DNA of 46,075 nucleotides from Lachnospiraceae bacterium (GCA_029338675.1 JAQYAV010000085.1:1-46075), one strand, 5' to 3'. Shown: positions 33,295 to 42,735, counted from the stretch's first letter. Notes: a model not told the origin generated them from the letters alone. Translations and numbers: made by a program.

Positions 33295-33348
33295 AAAGTT
33301 TCTGGTGCTTTGTGTAAGAGGAGTAAAAAGACAAAGGAAGGTATGAAG

Positions 33349-34665
33349 ATGAGTATTGTAGACAATATTTATAATCCTGAAAGGGAGTGCATGAGCAAAG
33401 AAGATCGTGCAAAGTTACAAGGCGAGTTCTTAAAAAAGACAGTTGAACGTGTATACAATAATGTTCCTGTTTTTCGTGAGAGAATGGATGCTAAGGGAGT
33501 TAAACCAGAAGATATCAATTCTATAGATGACTTGAAGAAGCTTCCTTTTACAGAAAAAACAGATTTAAGAGATCAGTTCCCTTTTGGATTGTTGGCAGTT
33601 CCACAAAGTGAAATTGTACGTATTCAGGGTTCTTCAGGAACAACTGGAAAGCCAATTGTAGCAGGTTATACTGAAAACGACGTTGAGGTATGGACAGAGA
33701 TGGTTGCAAGAGCCATGTCTGCTGCAGGTGCAACTAAGGATGATATAGTTCAGGTCTGCTATGGATATGGATTATTTACTGGCGGTCTAGGTGCTCATCA
33801 GGGTGCTACTAAGCTTGGTGCTATGACAATTCCAATGTCTAGTGGTAACACACAAAGACAGATTATGATGATGAAGGAATTAGGTTCTACAATTCTTTGC
33901 TGTACACCTTCTTATGCAACATATTTAGGTGAGACAATCAGAGAAATGGGACTTGTTCCAGGAAAAGATATTAAGCTTAAATCAGGTGTATTTGGTGCAG
34001 AGCCATGGAGTGAGGAAATGCGTCAGCATATTGAGGAGCTTCTTGGAATAGATGCAATGAACATATATGGATTAACAGAAATAGCTGGTCCAGGTGTTGC
34101 ATTTGAGTGTAAGGAAAAACATGGAATGCATATTAATGAAGACCATGTTATTGCAGAGATTATTGATCCGGTTACAGAGGAACAGCTTCCACCAGGAACT
34201 CCAGGTGAATTAGTACTTACAACAATTACTAAGGAAGGACAGCCAATGATAAGATACAGAACTCATGATATCTGTACATTGGATGATACTCCTTGTTCAT
34301 GTGGTAGAACAACAATTAGAATGGGAAGAATTACTGGACGTACTGATGATATGCTCGTTATTAGAGGAGTAAATGTATTCCCTAGCCAGATTGAATCAGT
34401 TCTAGTAGGAGTAAATGGTGTTGCTCCACACTATATGCTTATTGTTGATCGTGTTAATTCTACAGATACTCTTGAGGTGCAGGTTGAGCTTACAGATGAA
34501 ATGTTCTCAGATTCAGTTTCTAAGATTGAAAAGATTAAGAATCAGATTGCAAGCGAAATCAAATCTGTGGTAGGAATTCAGGCTAAGATTACATTAGTTG
34601 AGCCTAAGTCAATTCCACGTTCTGAAGGAAAAGCAAAGCGTATCATAGATAACAGAAAAATCTAA
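33349..34665 (+). CDS. paaK: Phenylacetate-CoA ligase
   Basis: I start this at ATG 33349, 7 nt after AAGGAAGG. A GTG at 33310 would add a Lys-rich tail that the family lacks. The 438-residue adenylate-forming enzyme activates phenylacetate (or a related aryl acid such as indoleacetate) to its CoA thioester. Motifs: SSGTTGKPIVAGYTE (residues 95-109, ATP phosphates), YGYGLFTGGLGAHQGA, FGAEPWSEEMR, YGLTEIAGPGVAFEC, the hinge D in YRTHDIC and IRGVNVFPSQIE. In gut Clostridia such genes often sit with indolepyruvate oxidoreductase; here the partner genes are absent and only the ACT protein follows. Substrate use is inferred. Confidence 0.9.
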   Translation: MSIVDNIYNPERECMSKEDRAKLQGEFLKKTVERVYNNVPVFRERMDAKGVKPEDINSIDDLKKLPFTEKTDLRDQFPFGLLAVPQSEIVRIQGSSGTTGKPIVAGYTENDVEVWTEMVARAMSAAGATKDDIVQVCYGYGLFTGGLGAHQGATKLGAMTIPMSSGNTQRQIMMMKELGSTILCCTPSYATYLGETIREMGLVPGKDIKLKSGVFGAEPWSEEMRQHIEELLGIDAMNIYGLTEIAGPGVAFECKEKHGMHINEDHVIAEIIDPVTEEQLPPGTPGELVLTTITKEGQPMIRYRTHDICTLDDTPCSCGRTTIRMGRITGRTDDMLVIRGVNVFPSQIESVLVGVNGVAPHYMLIVDRVNSTDTLEVQVELTDEMFSDSVSKIEKIKNQIASEIKSVVGIQAKITLVEPKSIPRSEGKAKRIIDNRKI

Positions 34666-34746
34666 CGTTAATGTGAAAGGTCCTAGTCACTAACGGTGGT
34701 GGGAAAGTATAGTTTTTCAATGATATATAGTTAAGGAGGGACGTAT

Positions 34747-35184
34747 ATGTTTATAAAGCAGATTTCCATTTTTTTAGAGAATAAAAAAGGTGCACTTAGT
34801 CGTATGGCTAATCTTCTCGGCGAAGAAGGCATTAACTTGCTAGCAATGTCAATAGCTGATACTGATGAGTTTGGTATAGTAAGAATTATTGTTCCAAGTG
34901 AGAGCGTGTTTAGAGCATTGATTGTTTTAAGAGAAGAGGGCATGACTGCCAAAATCAGCAACGTAGTTTGTGTAAGAATTCCTCACGAACCACTTGGCCT
35001 TGCAAAGGCATTAGATAAGTTTGCGGAGTTGGGAATTTCAATTGATTATTCATATTCTTTCTGCAGCAGTAAGTCTCCAGATGCGGTAGCTATTTTCCGT
35101 ATTCAGGAGGATGAGAAAATACTCGACAAGCTTAAAGCAGTTGGTGTAGATTTCTTAACTACTGAGGAAGTAGATAAATTCTAA
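34747..35184 (+). CDS. Tandem ACT-domain protein
   Basis: 145 residues, ribosome site AAGGAGGG 6 nt upstream. Two ACT modules: residues 1-70 (FIKQISIFLENKKGALSRMANLLGEEGINLLAMSI) and 72-145 (VVCVRIPHEPLGLAKALDKFAELGISIDYSYSF). ACT domains bind amino acids and control enzymes. This small stand-alone form commonly follows paaK in anaerobes and may sense an aromatic or branched amino acid to tune the ligase; this is inference from gene order. It ends the operon at a strong terminator. Confidence 0.87.
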   Translation: MFIKQISIFLENKKGALSRMANLLGEEGINLLAMSIADTDEFGIVRIIVPSESVFRALIVLREEGMTAKISNVVCVRIPHEPLGLAKALDKFAELGISIDYSYSFCSSKSPDAVAIFRIQEDEKILDKLKAVGVDFLTTEEVDKF

Positions 35185-35216
35185 GTTAATGTACTAATAA
35201 AAACTCTGGAATTAAC

Positions 35217-35262
35217 AAAAAATCACTATTTAAGGATATAGTCTTAGATAGTGATTTTTTGC
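35217..35262 (+). terminator. Terminator of the paaK-ACT unit
   Basis: Stem AAAAAATCACTAT (35217-35229) with ATAGTGATTTTTT (35248-35260); inner TAAG/CTTA also pairs. Symmetric, so it may stop transcription both ways. The rest of the gap up to 35459 is AT-rich with several TATAAT-like boxes (35333-35338) and no single convincing promoter. Confidence 0.8.
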
Positions 35263-35459
35263 TTGTATGTTAGAAAGAATATTTGTATACAAAAAGTAAC
35301 ATGGAATTTACAAAAAACACCATATAATGTACTTTTCTTGATTAAAAATAGTAAATGTGATAATATGTGGATATATGTGTGTATTTTTAAAATTTAATAC
35401 AAATAGTGCGTTTTCAACTATTATAATAAAGAAATTGTAAGTAACAAGTAGGTAAGAAG

Positions 35460-36518
35460 ATGAAAATTATTTTATTTTTATTATTTGTGTTTGTTTTACC
35501 AATGATGATTGGTGAACTAATCGAGATAATAACAAAAACAAAATTAAAAGATATATATTCGGTTTTAGCTTTCAGATTCGTAGTTGGAAATGCAACACAA
35601 TGGGCTGTTTTTCAGCTTGTTGCTGTGCCACTTATTATGGCTAAGGTTAAGTTTATGACATTAGTAGTGTGTTGGTGTATTTGTATCGCAGTATTATTAG
35701 TTTTTTATGTTGCTATAAAGAGAAAGACAGAGAAAGGTAGCTTTTGTTTAGCAGTTGATGGACCTATAAGTGATAAGCTTACTATGATGTTCTTTGCTTT
35801 GTTGGCAACACTATTAATAGCATATCAGTGCTATAAATATGTTAGATATATGCATCTAGATGAAGATGATTCTAGATTTATTGTTAACGCGGTAGATGCA
35901 TATTTTAACAATACGATGATGCTTACTAATCCAACCACAGGAGAATACATGGGAACGTGGGTTGGAGATTTAGCTAAAGATGTTGCATCTCCTTGGATGA
36001 TGTATGTTGCAACAATTGCTAAACTTAGCTCTATCCATCCTACAATTGTAGCCCATACAATTCTTCCACCATTTTTGCTTGTGGCAAGTTATTGTGCGTA
36101 CTACTTATTTGCCACTATTATATTCAAGCAGGATGTTTTGAAGAGCTTTATGTTCCTATCTGTAGTTGCATTTACTAATATGTATTTTTCAGATACGGTT
36201 TATATGCAGACTGTATTTTCGTTGATTAGAATATGGCAGGGAAAAGCAACACTTGCAGCAGTAATGATTCCATTTATGTTATATGCGCTTGTGAAAACAT
36301 ATATTGAAGATGAATCGAGAAACTATATAATTATAGCAATATCAAGTGTAGCAATGTGCCTGTTATCTGGTATGGGAATTTTTTTCTCAGGAATTATGGT
36401 TGGAACATATAGTTGTTATTTTATTTTGATTAAACGCAAGTGGAAATATATTCCATATGCAATACTGTGCTGTATACCTACTATAGTATACGGAATGGTA
36501 TATTCGCTGATACGATGA
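35460..36518 (+). CDS. DUF6077-like membrane protein, N-terminal part (gene split by a frame change)
   Basis: 352 residues with about nine membrane helices: FLLFVFVLPMMIGELIEIIT at the start, then several pairs. The outside segment HLDEDDSRFIVNAVDAYFNN, followed by WVGDLAKDVASPWMMYVA, looks like the catalytic-type loop of GT-C membrane glycosyltransferases. It ends abruptly after VYGMVYSLIR, inside what should be a continuing helical bundle. The missing part continues in the -1 frame in the next entry. The stop TGA at 36516 overlaps an ATG (ATGA, 36515-36518). It opens the capsule locus. I name the family with moderate confidence. Confidence 0.7.
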   Translation: MKIILFLLFVFVLPMMIGELIEIITKTKLKDIYSVLAFRFVVGNATQWAVFQLVAVPLIMAKVKFMTLVVCWCICIAVLLVFYVAIKRKTEKGSFCLAVDGPISDKLTMMFFALLATLLIAYQCYKYVRYMHLDEDDSRFIVNAVDAYFNNTMMLTNPTTGEYMGTWVGDLAKDVASPWMMYVATIAKLSSIHPTIVAHTILPPFLLVASYCAYYLFATIIFKQDVLKSFMFLSVVAFTNMYFSDTVYMQTVFSLIRIWQGKATLAAVMIPFMLYALVKTYIEDESRNYIIIAISSVAMCLLSGMGIFFSGIMVGTYSCYFILIKRKWKYIPYAILCCIPTIVYGMVYSLIR

Positions 36519-37324
36519 GGTATGATATGGCTGAAGCATTAAGATATGTTAAATACTTTTTCGCGCTTTATTTTGGACATAGCAATATTTTGTATATATA
36601 TTTAATTAGCCTTATTGTTCTATGTCTTTGTGGCAAAGATAAAAGAAAAATAATTGTATATCCTTCTTTATTGTTGATTTTTGTTATTGGAAATCCAATA
36701 CTATATAAGTATATATGGACTAAATTAATAGGTGGAACTTATTGGAGAATGCTTTGGATGATTCCAGTAGTGGCAACTATTGGGTGTGCTTTGATTTCAG
36801 CTATTGACAAGATTAATAATAAGATTGATAACAGCTTGTGCAAAAATCTTACAAAAATTGCTAGTGTAATCATATTATTCGCAATCATAGTAGGGACTAA
36901 TAAAAATGTATACAAAAGGGATAATTTCTTCCCTGTTAACAATATGTATAAGGTACCTGATAGCACTGTTACAGTGTGTAAGACGCTAATTGAAGCGGAA
37001 GCAGGTGGCGAGGTTAAGGTGATAATGCCAGCATCTATATATTGTTATGCAAGACAGTATGACTATAGAATTCATCAGATGTATGGAAGAGATGTTGAAC
37101 ATTATATGGCATATGATTTGCTTACCGAAGAAAAAAAGAAAGTAGCCAGCGAGATGCTTTCTGGGAATCCTGATATGAGCTTTGTGACAGAAGTGGCAAA
37201 GCGGGATGGGTATAAGTATATTGTATGTGAAAAAAGTAGCACAGTAGATAATATAGATATGGAGTCGTATGGATATAAGCTATATAGTCAGTTGGACGAT
37301 TATTTAATATATTGTGCGGATTAA
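36515..37324 (+). CDS. DUF6077-like membrane protein, C-terminal part (second half of split gene)
   Basis: About 269 residues from the overlapping ATG 36515. An upstream in-frame ATG at 36440 lies within the first half and gives unrelated sequence up to the join. It continues the membrane bundle (YVKYFFALYFGHSNILYIYL; YWRMLWMIPVVATIGCALIS; a helix near VIILFAIIVGTN) and ends in a soluble domain (VKVIMPASIYCYARQYDYRI, MSFVTEVAKRDGYKYIVCEK, YSQLDDYLIYCAD) of the kind that closes YfhO/DUF6077 proteins. Together the halves give about 620 residues, a sensible whole. Either a recent single-base frameshift broke the gene, or the halves are made by stop-start coupling at ATGA. Confidence 0.65.
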   Translation: MRYDMAEALRYVKYFFALYFGHSNILYIYLISLIVLCLCGKDKRKIIVYPSLLLIFVIGNPILYKYIWTKLIGGTYWRMLWMIPVVATIGCALISAIDKINNKIDNSLCKNLTKIASVIILFAIIVGTNKNVYKRDNFFPVNNMYKVPDSTVTVCKTLIEAEAGGEVKVIMPASIYCYARQYDYRIHQMYGRDVEHYMAYDLLTEEKKKVASEMLSGNPDMSFVTEVAKRDGYKYIVCEKSSTVDNIDMESYGYKLYSQLDDYLIYCAD

Positions 37325-37359
37325 TAGTCAAGTTTTGTAAAGCAAAGGAGAAACTGCAA

Positions 37360-38799
37360 GTGAACGATAGAGAGAATTATAGTTGGTTAAAACATATTGA
37401 TTTTATTTTGATAGATATTTTATCGCTTATTTTATCGTTTTTTATCTCATATAGAATGAAGTTTGAATCATTTGATTTCTGGGATAGAGGTTCATGGACG
37501 TCGTTTGTTGCAATTATTTGTATTGCATATCTATTAATTACTTTATTTTGGAATCCATATAGTGGAATATTGAGAAGAAGATTCTATGAGGAAATATTTA
37601 GAACAGTGCTTCTTACTATATATAATTTCCTTGGAGTATCAATGTTCTTGTATGTTTTCAAAATGGGAGCAATGTTCTCTAGAGAAGTTTTTATCGTAAT
37701 GTATGTACTTTTCTTCTTTATTTCGTTGGTTCTAAAATATATTTGGAAAAGAAATTTAAAAGTACGTTTTTTTGGTGTACAAAAAAAACTTATTCCTCTT
37801 ATGGTGGTTGCTACAAAAGACAATATAGAGAATGCGGTAGTTAACGCTATGGCTGGTGACACGCTTAAATATGAGCTTAAGGCTGTTTATGTTGTAGATT
37901 CAGAAAATGCGACACTTAATAATAAGGAATATGAAGAAACAGTTGTGTTAGGTAAAAATGAAGATTTTATAAAATATATTTTGAACAATGAGATTAATGA
38001 GGTATATTTTACCGTTACACCTGCGTTATTTTCTAAAAATCAATATCAAAGTCTTATTGAAAATGGTATCGTTGTTCAGTTGGATATTGAGGCAATGCTC
38101 GGTCTCGAGGCAGATGAGCAGATTGTGAATTCTGTGGGAGCATGTAAATCACTTGCACTTGGAAGATATACATTTTCTTGGAAGCAGAAGATGTACTTTA
38201 TTTTCAAGAGATTATTTGATATAATATTTGGCCTTTTAGGATGTATTGTAATATTGCCAGTGGCACTTATTGTGAAGCTATGCTACTTGGCTAAAGGTGA
38301 CAAAGGTGCTATCTTTTATACGCAAAAAAGAATTGGTAAGGATGGTAAGGCTATTCAAATATACAAGTTTAGATCAATGGTAATGAATGCTGGTGAGATG
38401 CTTGAGGAAATGCTAAAGGATGAAAAATATAAAGAAGAGTGGGAACGTAATCAGAAATTTGAAGATGATCCTAGAATTACTCCTATAGGAAAAATTTTAA
38501 GAAAAACATCTCTTGATGAAGTGCCTCAGTTTATAAATGTACTTAAAGGAGATATGTCTGTGGTAGGTCCTAGGCCACTTATTCCAGGAGAGTTAGAAAT
38601 GCATAATGGAATAAAATTATATAATATGCTTAAGCCAGGCATAACAGGTTGGTGGGGCTGTAATGGTAGATCTAATATCGAATATAAAGAAAGACTTGAG
38701 TTAGAATATTATTATGTTAAAAATTGTTCACTTTACCTTGACTGCTTATGTATAATACGAACTGCATTTGCTGTACTTGAGAAAGACGGAGCAAAATAA
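37360..38799 (+). CDS. Polyprenyl-phosphate sugar-1-phosphate transferase (initiating enzyme of capsule synthesis)
   Basis: I start this at GTG 37360, 9 nt after AAAGGAG; a GTG at 37312 overlaps the upstream gene and has no such site. 479 residues. Four or five N-terminal membrane helices (about 10-125), a Rossmann-like middle (about 140-265), then a long helix and the bacterial sugar transferase domain from about 275: RLFDIIFGLLGCIVILPVAL, FYTQKRIGKDGKAIQIYKFR, LRKTSLDEVPQFINVLKGDM and VGPRPLIPGE. It moves a sugar-1-phosphate (glucose, galactose or N-acetyl sugar) from UDP-sugar to undecaprenyl phosphate on the inner face of the membrane, which starts the repeat unit. Overall plan is WbaP/CpsE-like. 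Confidence 0.92.
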   Translation: MNDRENYSWLKHIDFILIDILSLILSFFISYRMKFESFDFWDRGSWTSFVAIICIAYLLITLFWNPYSGILRRRFYEEIFRTVLLTIYNFLGVSMFLYVFKMGAMFSREVFIVMYVLFFFISLVLKYIWKRNLKVRFFGVQKKLIPLMVVATKDNIENAVVNAMAGDTLKYELKAVYVVDSENATLNNKEYEETVVLGKNEDFIKYILNNEINEVYFTVTPALFSKNQYQSLIENGIVVQLDIEAMLGLEADEQIVNSVGACKSLALGRYTFSWKQKMYFIFKRLFDIIFGLLGCIVILPVALIVKLCYLAKGDKGAIFYTQKRIGKDGKAIQIYKFRSMVMNAGEMLEEMLKDEKYKEEWERNQKFEDDPRITPIGKILRKTSLDEVPQFINVLKGDMSVVGPRPLIPGELEMHNGIKLYNMLKPGITGWWGCNGRSNIEYKERLELEYYYVKNCSLYLDCLCIIRTAFAVLEKDGAK

Positions 38800-38816
38800 A
38801 ATTATTGGAGAATAAT

Positions 38817-39578
38817 ATGAACATTAAGATTATGGTGGCTGCTCACAAGCCATACAAAATGCCAAAAGAAAAAATATATTATCCCGTTCATGTTGGTGCT
38901 GAAGGGAAAAACTCGATTGGATATACAGGTGATAATACAGGTGATAACATCTCAATTAAGAATCCTAATTATTGCGAATTAACAGGTCTTTATTATATGT
39001 GGAAGAATGAGGAATATGATGTTCTTGGTATTGCACATTACAGAAGGTATTTCGTTAATCCAAAGCGTAAAGGTGATAAGTGGGATAGAATGCTTACTGA
39101 AAAGGAAGTTGCTAGTATTATGAAACATACTGATATTGTGCTTCCGAAGAAGAGAAATTATTTTATCGAAACTAATTACAGTCAGTACGTGCATGCACAT
39201 CATGCTATAGATTTAGATACTACTAGAGAGATAATAAGTGAAATGTATCCTGATTACATAACTGCATATGATAAGAGCATGAAGGACACAAAGGGACATA
39301 GATTCAATATGTTCATTATGAAAAAAGAAAAAGCAGATGAATATTTAAAATGGATGTTTGATATATTGTTTGAATTAGAGAAAAGATTGGATATATCAGA
39401 TTATTCAGTAAACGATGCTAGAGTTTTTGGATTTGTTAGTGAGAGGCTTATAGATGTATGGTTAGAAACTAAAGGATACGAATACAAAGAGCTTCCAGTT
39501 TTATTTATGGAAAAAGAAAATTGGTTTAAGAAGGGAATGAACTTCTTAAAGAGAAAGTTCATAAAAGGAAAGGCATAA
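38817..39578 (+). CDS. DUF4422 protein, putative capsule glycosyltransferase
   Basis: 253 residues from ATG 38817, 6 nt after GGAG (a TTG at 38805 is before that site). Features of DUF4422: IKIMVAAHKPYKMPKEKIYY, YCELTGLYYMWKNEEYDVLGIAHYRRYF, RFNMFIMKKEKADEYLKWMF and a C-terminal FVSERLIDVWLETKGY. Such genes occur almost only in capsule and O-antigen clusters and are thought to transfer hexoses. The product ends in a basic tail (KKGMNFLKRKFIKGKA) that may bind the membrane. It is the third gene of the locus, 17 bp after the initiating transferase. Confidence 0.88.
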   Translation: MNIKIMVAAHKPYKMPKEKIYYPVHVGAEGKNSIGYTGDNTGDNISIKNPNYCELTGLYYMWKNEEYDVLGIAHYRRYFVNPKRKGDKWDRMLTEKEVASIMKHTDIVLPKKRNYFIETNYSQYVHAHHAIDLDTTREIISEMYPDYITAYDKSMKDTKGHRFNMFIMKKEKADEYLKWMFDILFELEKRLDISDYSVNDARVFGFVSERLIDVWLETKGYEYKELPVLFMEKENWFKKGMNFLKRKFIKGKA

Positions 39579-39586
39579 GTGTTTTA

Positions 39587-40654
39587 ATGAAAAAAAAGAG
39601 AATTTTGATGTTAGCAACTACTCCATTTATGAATGATGGATTAACTAAAATAGAGATGGATGTATACGAGTATAACAAAAGTCATATAGAATTTGAATTT
39701 GCTTCTTCTTTTGGATTTGATAATGAGTATGGAAGTAGATTAAAGAGCGAAGGGGTAAAATGCAGATTACTAAAAAAGAAGAAAAATGTTGTTATGTATA
39801 TGCTTTCTATTATGAAACTTATTAGACAACAAAAGTATGATGCTGTATATATACATGGGAATAGTGCTATGATGTTTATTGAAACATTGCCTACTAGACT
39901 AGGAGGATGTAAAGAGATTATTACACATTGTCATAATACAAGTACAAAATTCCCAGTGTTTCATTATTTATTTAAGCCAATTTTCAATTTGTTAGTTGAC
40001 AAAAAAATTGCATGTTCAAAGCTTGCTGCAAAATGGGCGTATTTTGGAAAAAATCAGTATGTGATTTTAAATGGAATACAGAAAGAAAAATTTTGCTTTT
40101 CTACAAATTCAGCAATGATGATGAAAAAGAAACTTGGCTGGGAAAATAATACAGTTGTTGGTCACATTGGGCGCTTTAATTACCAGAAAAACCATAAAAA
40201 AATAATTGATGTTTTTCGAAAATATAGTGAGAAAGATGCTACGGCGAGATTGCTTCTTATTGGAGAAGGCGAATTAAAAGATGAGATAGTAAATTATGTA
40301 ATGAAAAATGATTTGGCTGACAAAGTTAAATTTATTGGTACTACTGATAATGTTGCTGGATATATGTGTGCTATGGATGTTTTTTTACTACCAAGCTTGT
40401 TTGAAGGTTTGGGAATTGTTTTGGTTGAAGCACAGGCAAATGGACTGCCGATAGTAATCTCATCAGTGTGTCCTAATGAGGTTAAAATTGCAAGAAACGT
40501 TTTAGAATGTAAAGTGAGTGATTCGGATGAAATATGGGCGGATATGCTAGAAAAAGCAATTATAATAGGACGAAACAAAGAAGATTTACTTGATGAATCA
40601 ATATGGAGTATTGATGCAATGATGAAAAAAATCGCAGATATTATAGTTGGATAA
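39587..40654 (+). CDS. Glycosyltransferase family 4 (GT-B fold)
   Basis: 355 residues. N-terminal half: RILMLATTPFMNDGLTKIEM and YDAVYIHGNSAMMFIETLPT (acceptor side). C-terminal half: VVGHIGRFNYQKNHKKIIDV (phosphate loop), RLLLIGEGELKDEI, VKFIGTTDNVAGYMCAMDVF and LPSLFEGLGIVLVEAQANGL, the EX7E-like retaining motif that holds the donor nucleotide. A retaining transferase adding one sugar to the lipid-linked capsule unit; sugar unknown. Ribosome site is weak (AAAGGAAAGG 14 nt before the ATG). Confidence 0.9.
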   Translation: MKKKRILMLATTPFMNDGLTKIEMDVYEYNKSHIEFEFASSFGFDNEYGSRLKSEGVKCRLLKKKKNVVMYMLSIMKLIRQQKYDAVYIHGNSAMMFIETLPTRLGGCKEIITHCHNTSTKFPVFHYLFKPIFNLLVDKKIACSKLAAKWAYFGKNQYVILNGIQKEKFCFSTNSAMMMKKKLGWENNTVVGHIGRFNYQKNHKKIIDVFRKYSEKDATARLLLIGEGELKDEIVNYVMKNDLADKVKFIGTTDNVAGYMCAMDVFLLPSLFEGLGIVLVEAQANGLPIVISSVCPNEVKIARNVLECKVSDSDEIWADMLEKAIIIGRNKEDLLDESIWSIDAMMKKIADIIVG

Positions 40655-40669
40655 ATTATTGGAGGCAAA

Positions 40670-41665
40670 ATGGAAAATAAGATAGATTTTGTGATGATTT
40701 GGGTTGATGGAAATGATCAAGAATGGAGAAAAGAAAAAAATCATTATGAAAACAAAAGTGGTGATGATAGGAATATTCGTTTTAGAGATTGGGATAATTT
40801 ACAATATTGGTTTAGAGCAGTTGAAGAATATGCACCTTGGGTAAATAAGATTCATTTTGTAACATGGGGGCATCTCCCACAATGGCTTGATACAACTAAT
40901 CCCAAAATAAATATTGTTAATCATAAGGATTTTATTCCAGCAGAGTATTTGCCTACTTTTAGTTCTCACGTTATTGAATTAAATCTCCATAGAATTCCTG
41001 GTTTATCAGAGCAGTTTGTGTATTTTAATGATGATACGTTTGTTTTCAATAGGGTTAGTCCAGAATATTTTTTTGTGAAAGGATTACCATGTGATGCGGC
41101 GATACAATCGCCGGCAATAAAAGAAAATAAATTTGCCATTGGAAATGTTGTAATGAATAATATGGCTATAATTAATACATATTTTGATAAGAATATGCAA
41201 ATGAGGGCTGATAGAAAGAAATGGTTTAATAGAAAATATGATATAAAAAATCAGTTGAAAAACTATTTATTAAAGCCTTGGAATAGCTTTACAGGATTTT
41301 ATGAGTTTCATGTGGCAAATAGTTTCTTAAAGAGTACATTTGAAAAAATTTGGCAACTTGAAGGCGAAACATTAAATGAAGTATGTTTGCACAGATTTAG
41401 AGATTTAAAGTTAGATGTAAATCAGTGGCTTATGAGAGATTGGCAACTAGCATCTAACCAATTTTATGTAAGAAAAACAAATTCAATGCAGCTTTATACA
41501 ATTGATAAAGATTCAGATATAAAAAAAGTATTTAATCAAAATGTAAAATTGATATGTTTTAATGATTCAGAAGAGTTGACTGATGAAGAATATGAGTTAG
41601 CAAAAAAAACTATAATAGATTGTTTTGAAAAAAAATTACCAAGAAAATCTGCATTTGAAAAGTAG
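40670..41665 (+). CDS. Stealth-family sugar-phosphate transferase
   Basis: 331 residues, GGAGG 6 nt before the start. Stealth conserved region 1 is IDFVMIWVDGNDQEW (residues 5-19). Region 2 follows with RFRDWDNLQYWFRAVEEYAP, KIHFVTWGHLPQWLDTTNPK, INIVNHKDFIPAEYLPTFSS and FVYFNDDTFVF (metal-binding DD). Regions 3 and 4 are in the second half (FHVANSFLKSTFEKIW; LMRDWQLASNQFYVRKTNS). Stealth enzymes transfer hexose-1-phosphate to a sugar hydroxyl, making phosphodiester-linked capsules; relatives include meningococcal capsule polymerases and GlcNAc-phosphotransferase in animals. The capsule here probably contains phosphodiester links. Confidence 0.9.
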   Translation: MENKIDFVMIWVDGNDQEWRKEKNHYENKSGDDRNIRFRDWDNLQYWFRAVEEYAPWVNKIHFVTWGHLPQWLDTTNPKINIVNHKDFIPAEYLPTFSSHVIELNLHRIPGLSEQFVYFNDDTFVFNRVSPEYFFVKGLPCDAAIQSPAIKENKFAIGNVVMNNMAIINTYFDKNMQMRADRKKWFNRKYDIKNQLKNYLLKPWNSFTGFYEFHVANSFLKSTFEKIWQLEGETLNEVCLHRFRDLKLDVNQWLMRDWQLASNQFYVRKTNSMQLYTIDKDSDIKKVFNQNVKLICFNDSEELTDEEYELAKKTIIDCFEKKLPRKSAFEK

Positions 41666-41680
41666 GAGAAATTGGATATC

Positions 41681-42688
41681 ATGAAAAATGAACTAGTTAG
41701 CGTTATTATTCCGGTCTATAATTCGAAAACATACTTGAGAGAATGTATAGAGTCTGTTACTAACCAGACATATTCAAATTTAGAAATAATATTGTTGAAT
41801 GATGGATCGACAGATGACTCTGGTGCGTTATGTGATAGTTTTGCTCAAGAGGATTCACGAATAAAAGTTATTCATAAAGAAAATTCTGGTGTTTCTGATA
41901 CCAGAAATAAAGGTGTTGAAATTGCAAATGGAAAATATATATTGTTTGTTGATAGCGACGATTATATTGAACTTAATATGATAGAAAAAATGATTGCTAC
42001 AATTGTTGCACAGAACGTTGATGTGGTTAGATGTAAAGTAAAAAGATTTAACATTAAAGGTGAGATACTAGATGAAAATATATTTGGACTAAATGGTAAA
42101 ATGACAATTTCAAAGGAGAGAGAAAAAATATTTAGTCATATTTTAACTCCAGTTGAGAGTATTGCAGCATATTGTTGGTTACTTTTGATCAAAAAAGAAA
42201 AGATAGTGAAGTTTGATTGCAATCTTAGATTTTTAGAGGATACTGAATTTTTTGTGAGATTATTACATAGGATTGATTCTATATATTTTATGGATGATGC
42301 GTTATATTGGTACAGATATAATGAAGCGAGTGCAACAAAAACAGCAAATAGAAGTATAGATAATATTTACAATTTAGTCGACTCAATAATTCAGATAAAG
42401 AAAGACTTGGCTGGAATGCTTACAGATGAATTAAATAAACAAATAAATGCGAACGTTGCAAATTTAACATTTTCTAAATTAAAAATGCTACCTACAATAA
42501 TGAATTTTAATGAAGGGCGTAATTGTATAAAAAAAGTTTTTAATGATAAAAAAATAAGAAATATAATCTTGGATAGCGACCACGATTGTTTGTCAAAAAT
42601 TAAAAGAATAGAATTGACATTAATTAATAAACGTTTGTATGGCTTGCTTTATTTTTTGATTAACATGTCTGTGATTAGAAAGGGATAA
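41681..42688 (+). CDS. Glycosyltransferase family 2
   Basis: 335 residues from ATG 41681 (GGAG 12 nt upstream; a TTG at 41672 is too near that site). Standard GT2 head: VSVIIPVYNSKTYLRECIES, IILLNDGSTDDSG, SGVSDTRNKGVEIANGKYIL and the DxD motif FVDSDDYIE. The later part has RFLEDTEFFVRLLHRIDSIY and YWYRYNEASATKT, usual for capsule GT2. An inverting transferase adding a sugar to the lipid-linked unit. Codon use becomes more AT-rich from here rightward. Confidence 0.9.
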   Translation: MKNELVSVIIPVYNSKTYLRECIESVTNQTYSNLEIILLNDGSTDDSGALCDSFAQEDSRIKVIHKENSGVSDTRNKGVEIANGKYILFVDSDDYIELNMIEKMIATIVAQNVDVVRCKVKRFNIKGEILDENIFGLNGKMTISKEREKIFSHILTPVESIAAYCWLLLIKKEKIVKFDCNLRFLEDTEFFVRLLHRIDSIYFMDDALYWYRYNEASATKTANRSIDNIYNLVDSIIQIKKDLAGMLTDELNKQINANVANLTFSKLKMLPTIMNFNEGRNCIKKVFNDKKIRNIILDSDHDCLSKIKRIELTLINKRLYGLLYFLINMSVIRKG

Positions 42689-42735
42689 ACTAATTTACAA
42701 TTATAAATATGAAAAATAAGAAAGAGGTAATAAAA

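Noticed and set aside
34666-34746. T-box or other amino-acid riboswitch before the ACT gene
   Set aside because: GGTGGTGGG looks faintly like a T-box core, but the AGGGTGGNACCGCG motif and terminator are missing.
36490-36520. Programmed -1 frameshift joining the DUF6077 halves
   Set aside because: No X-XXY-YYZ slippery heptamer or strong downstream stem is visible at the join; mutation or ATGA coupling is more likely.
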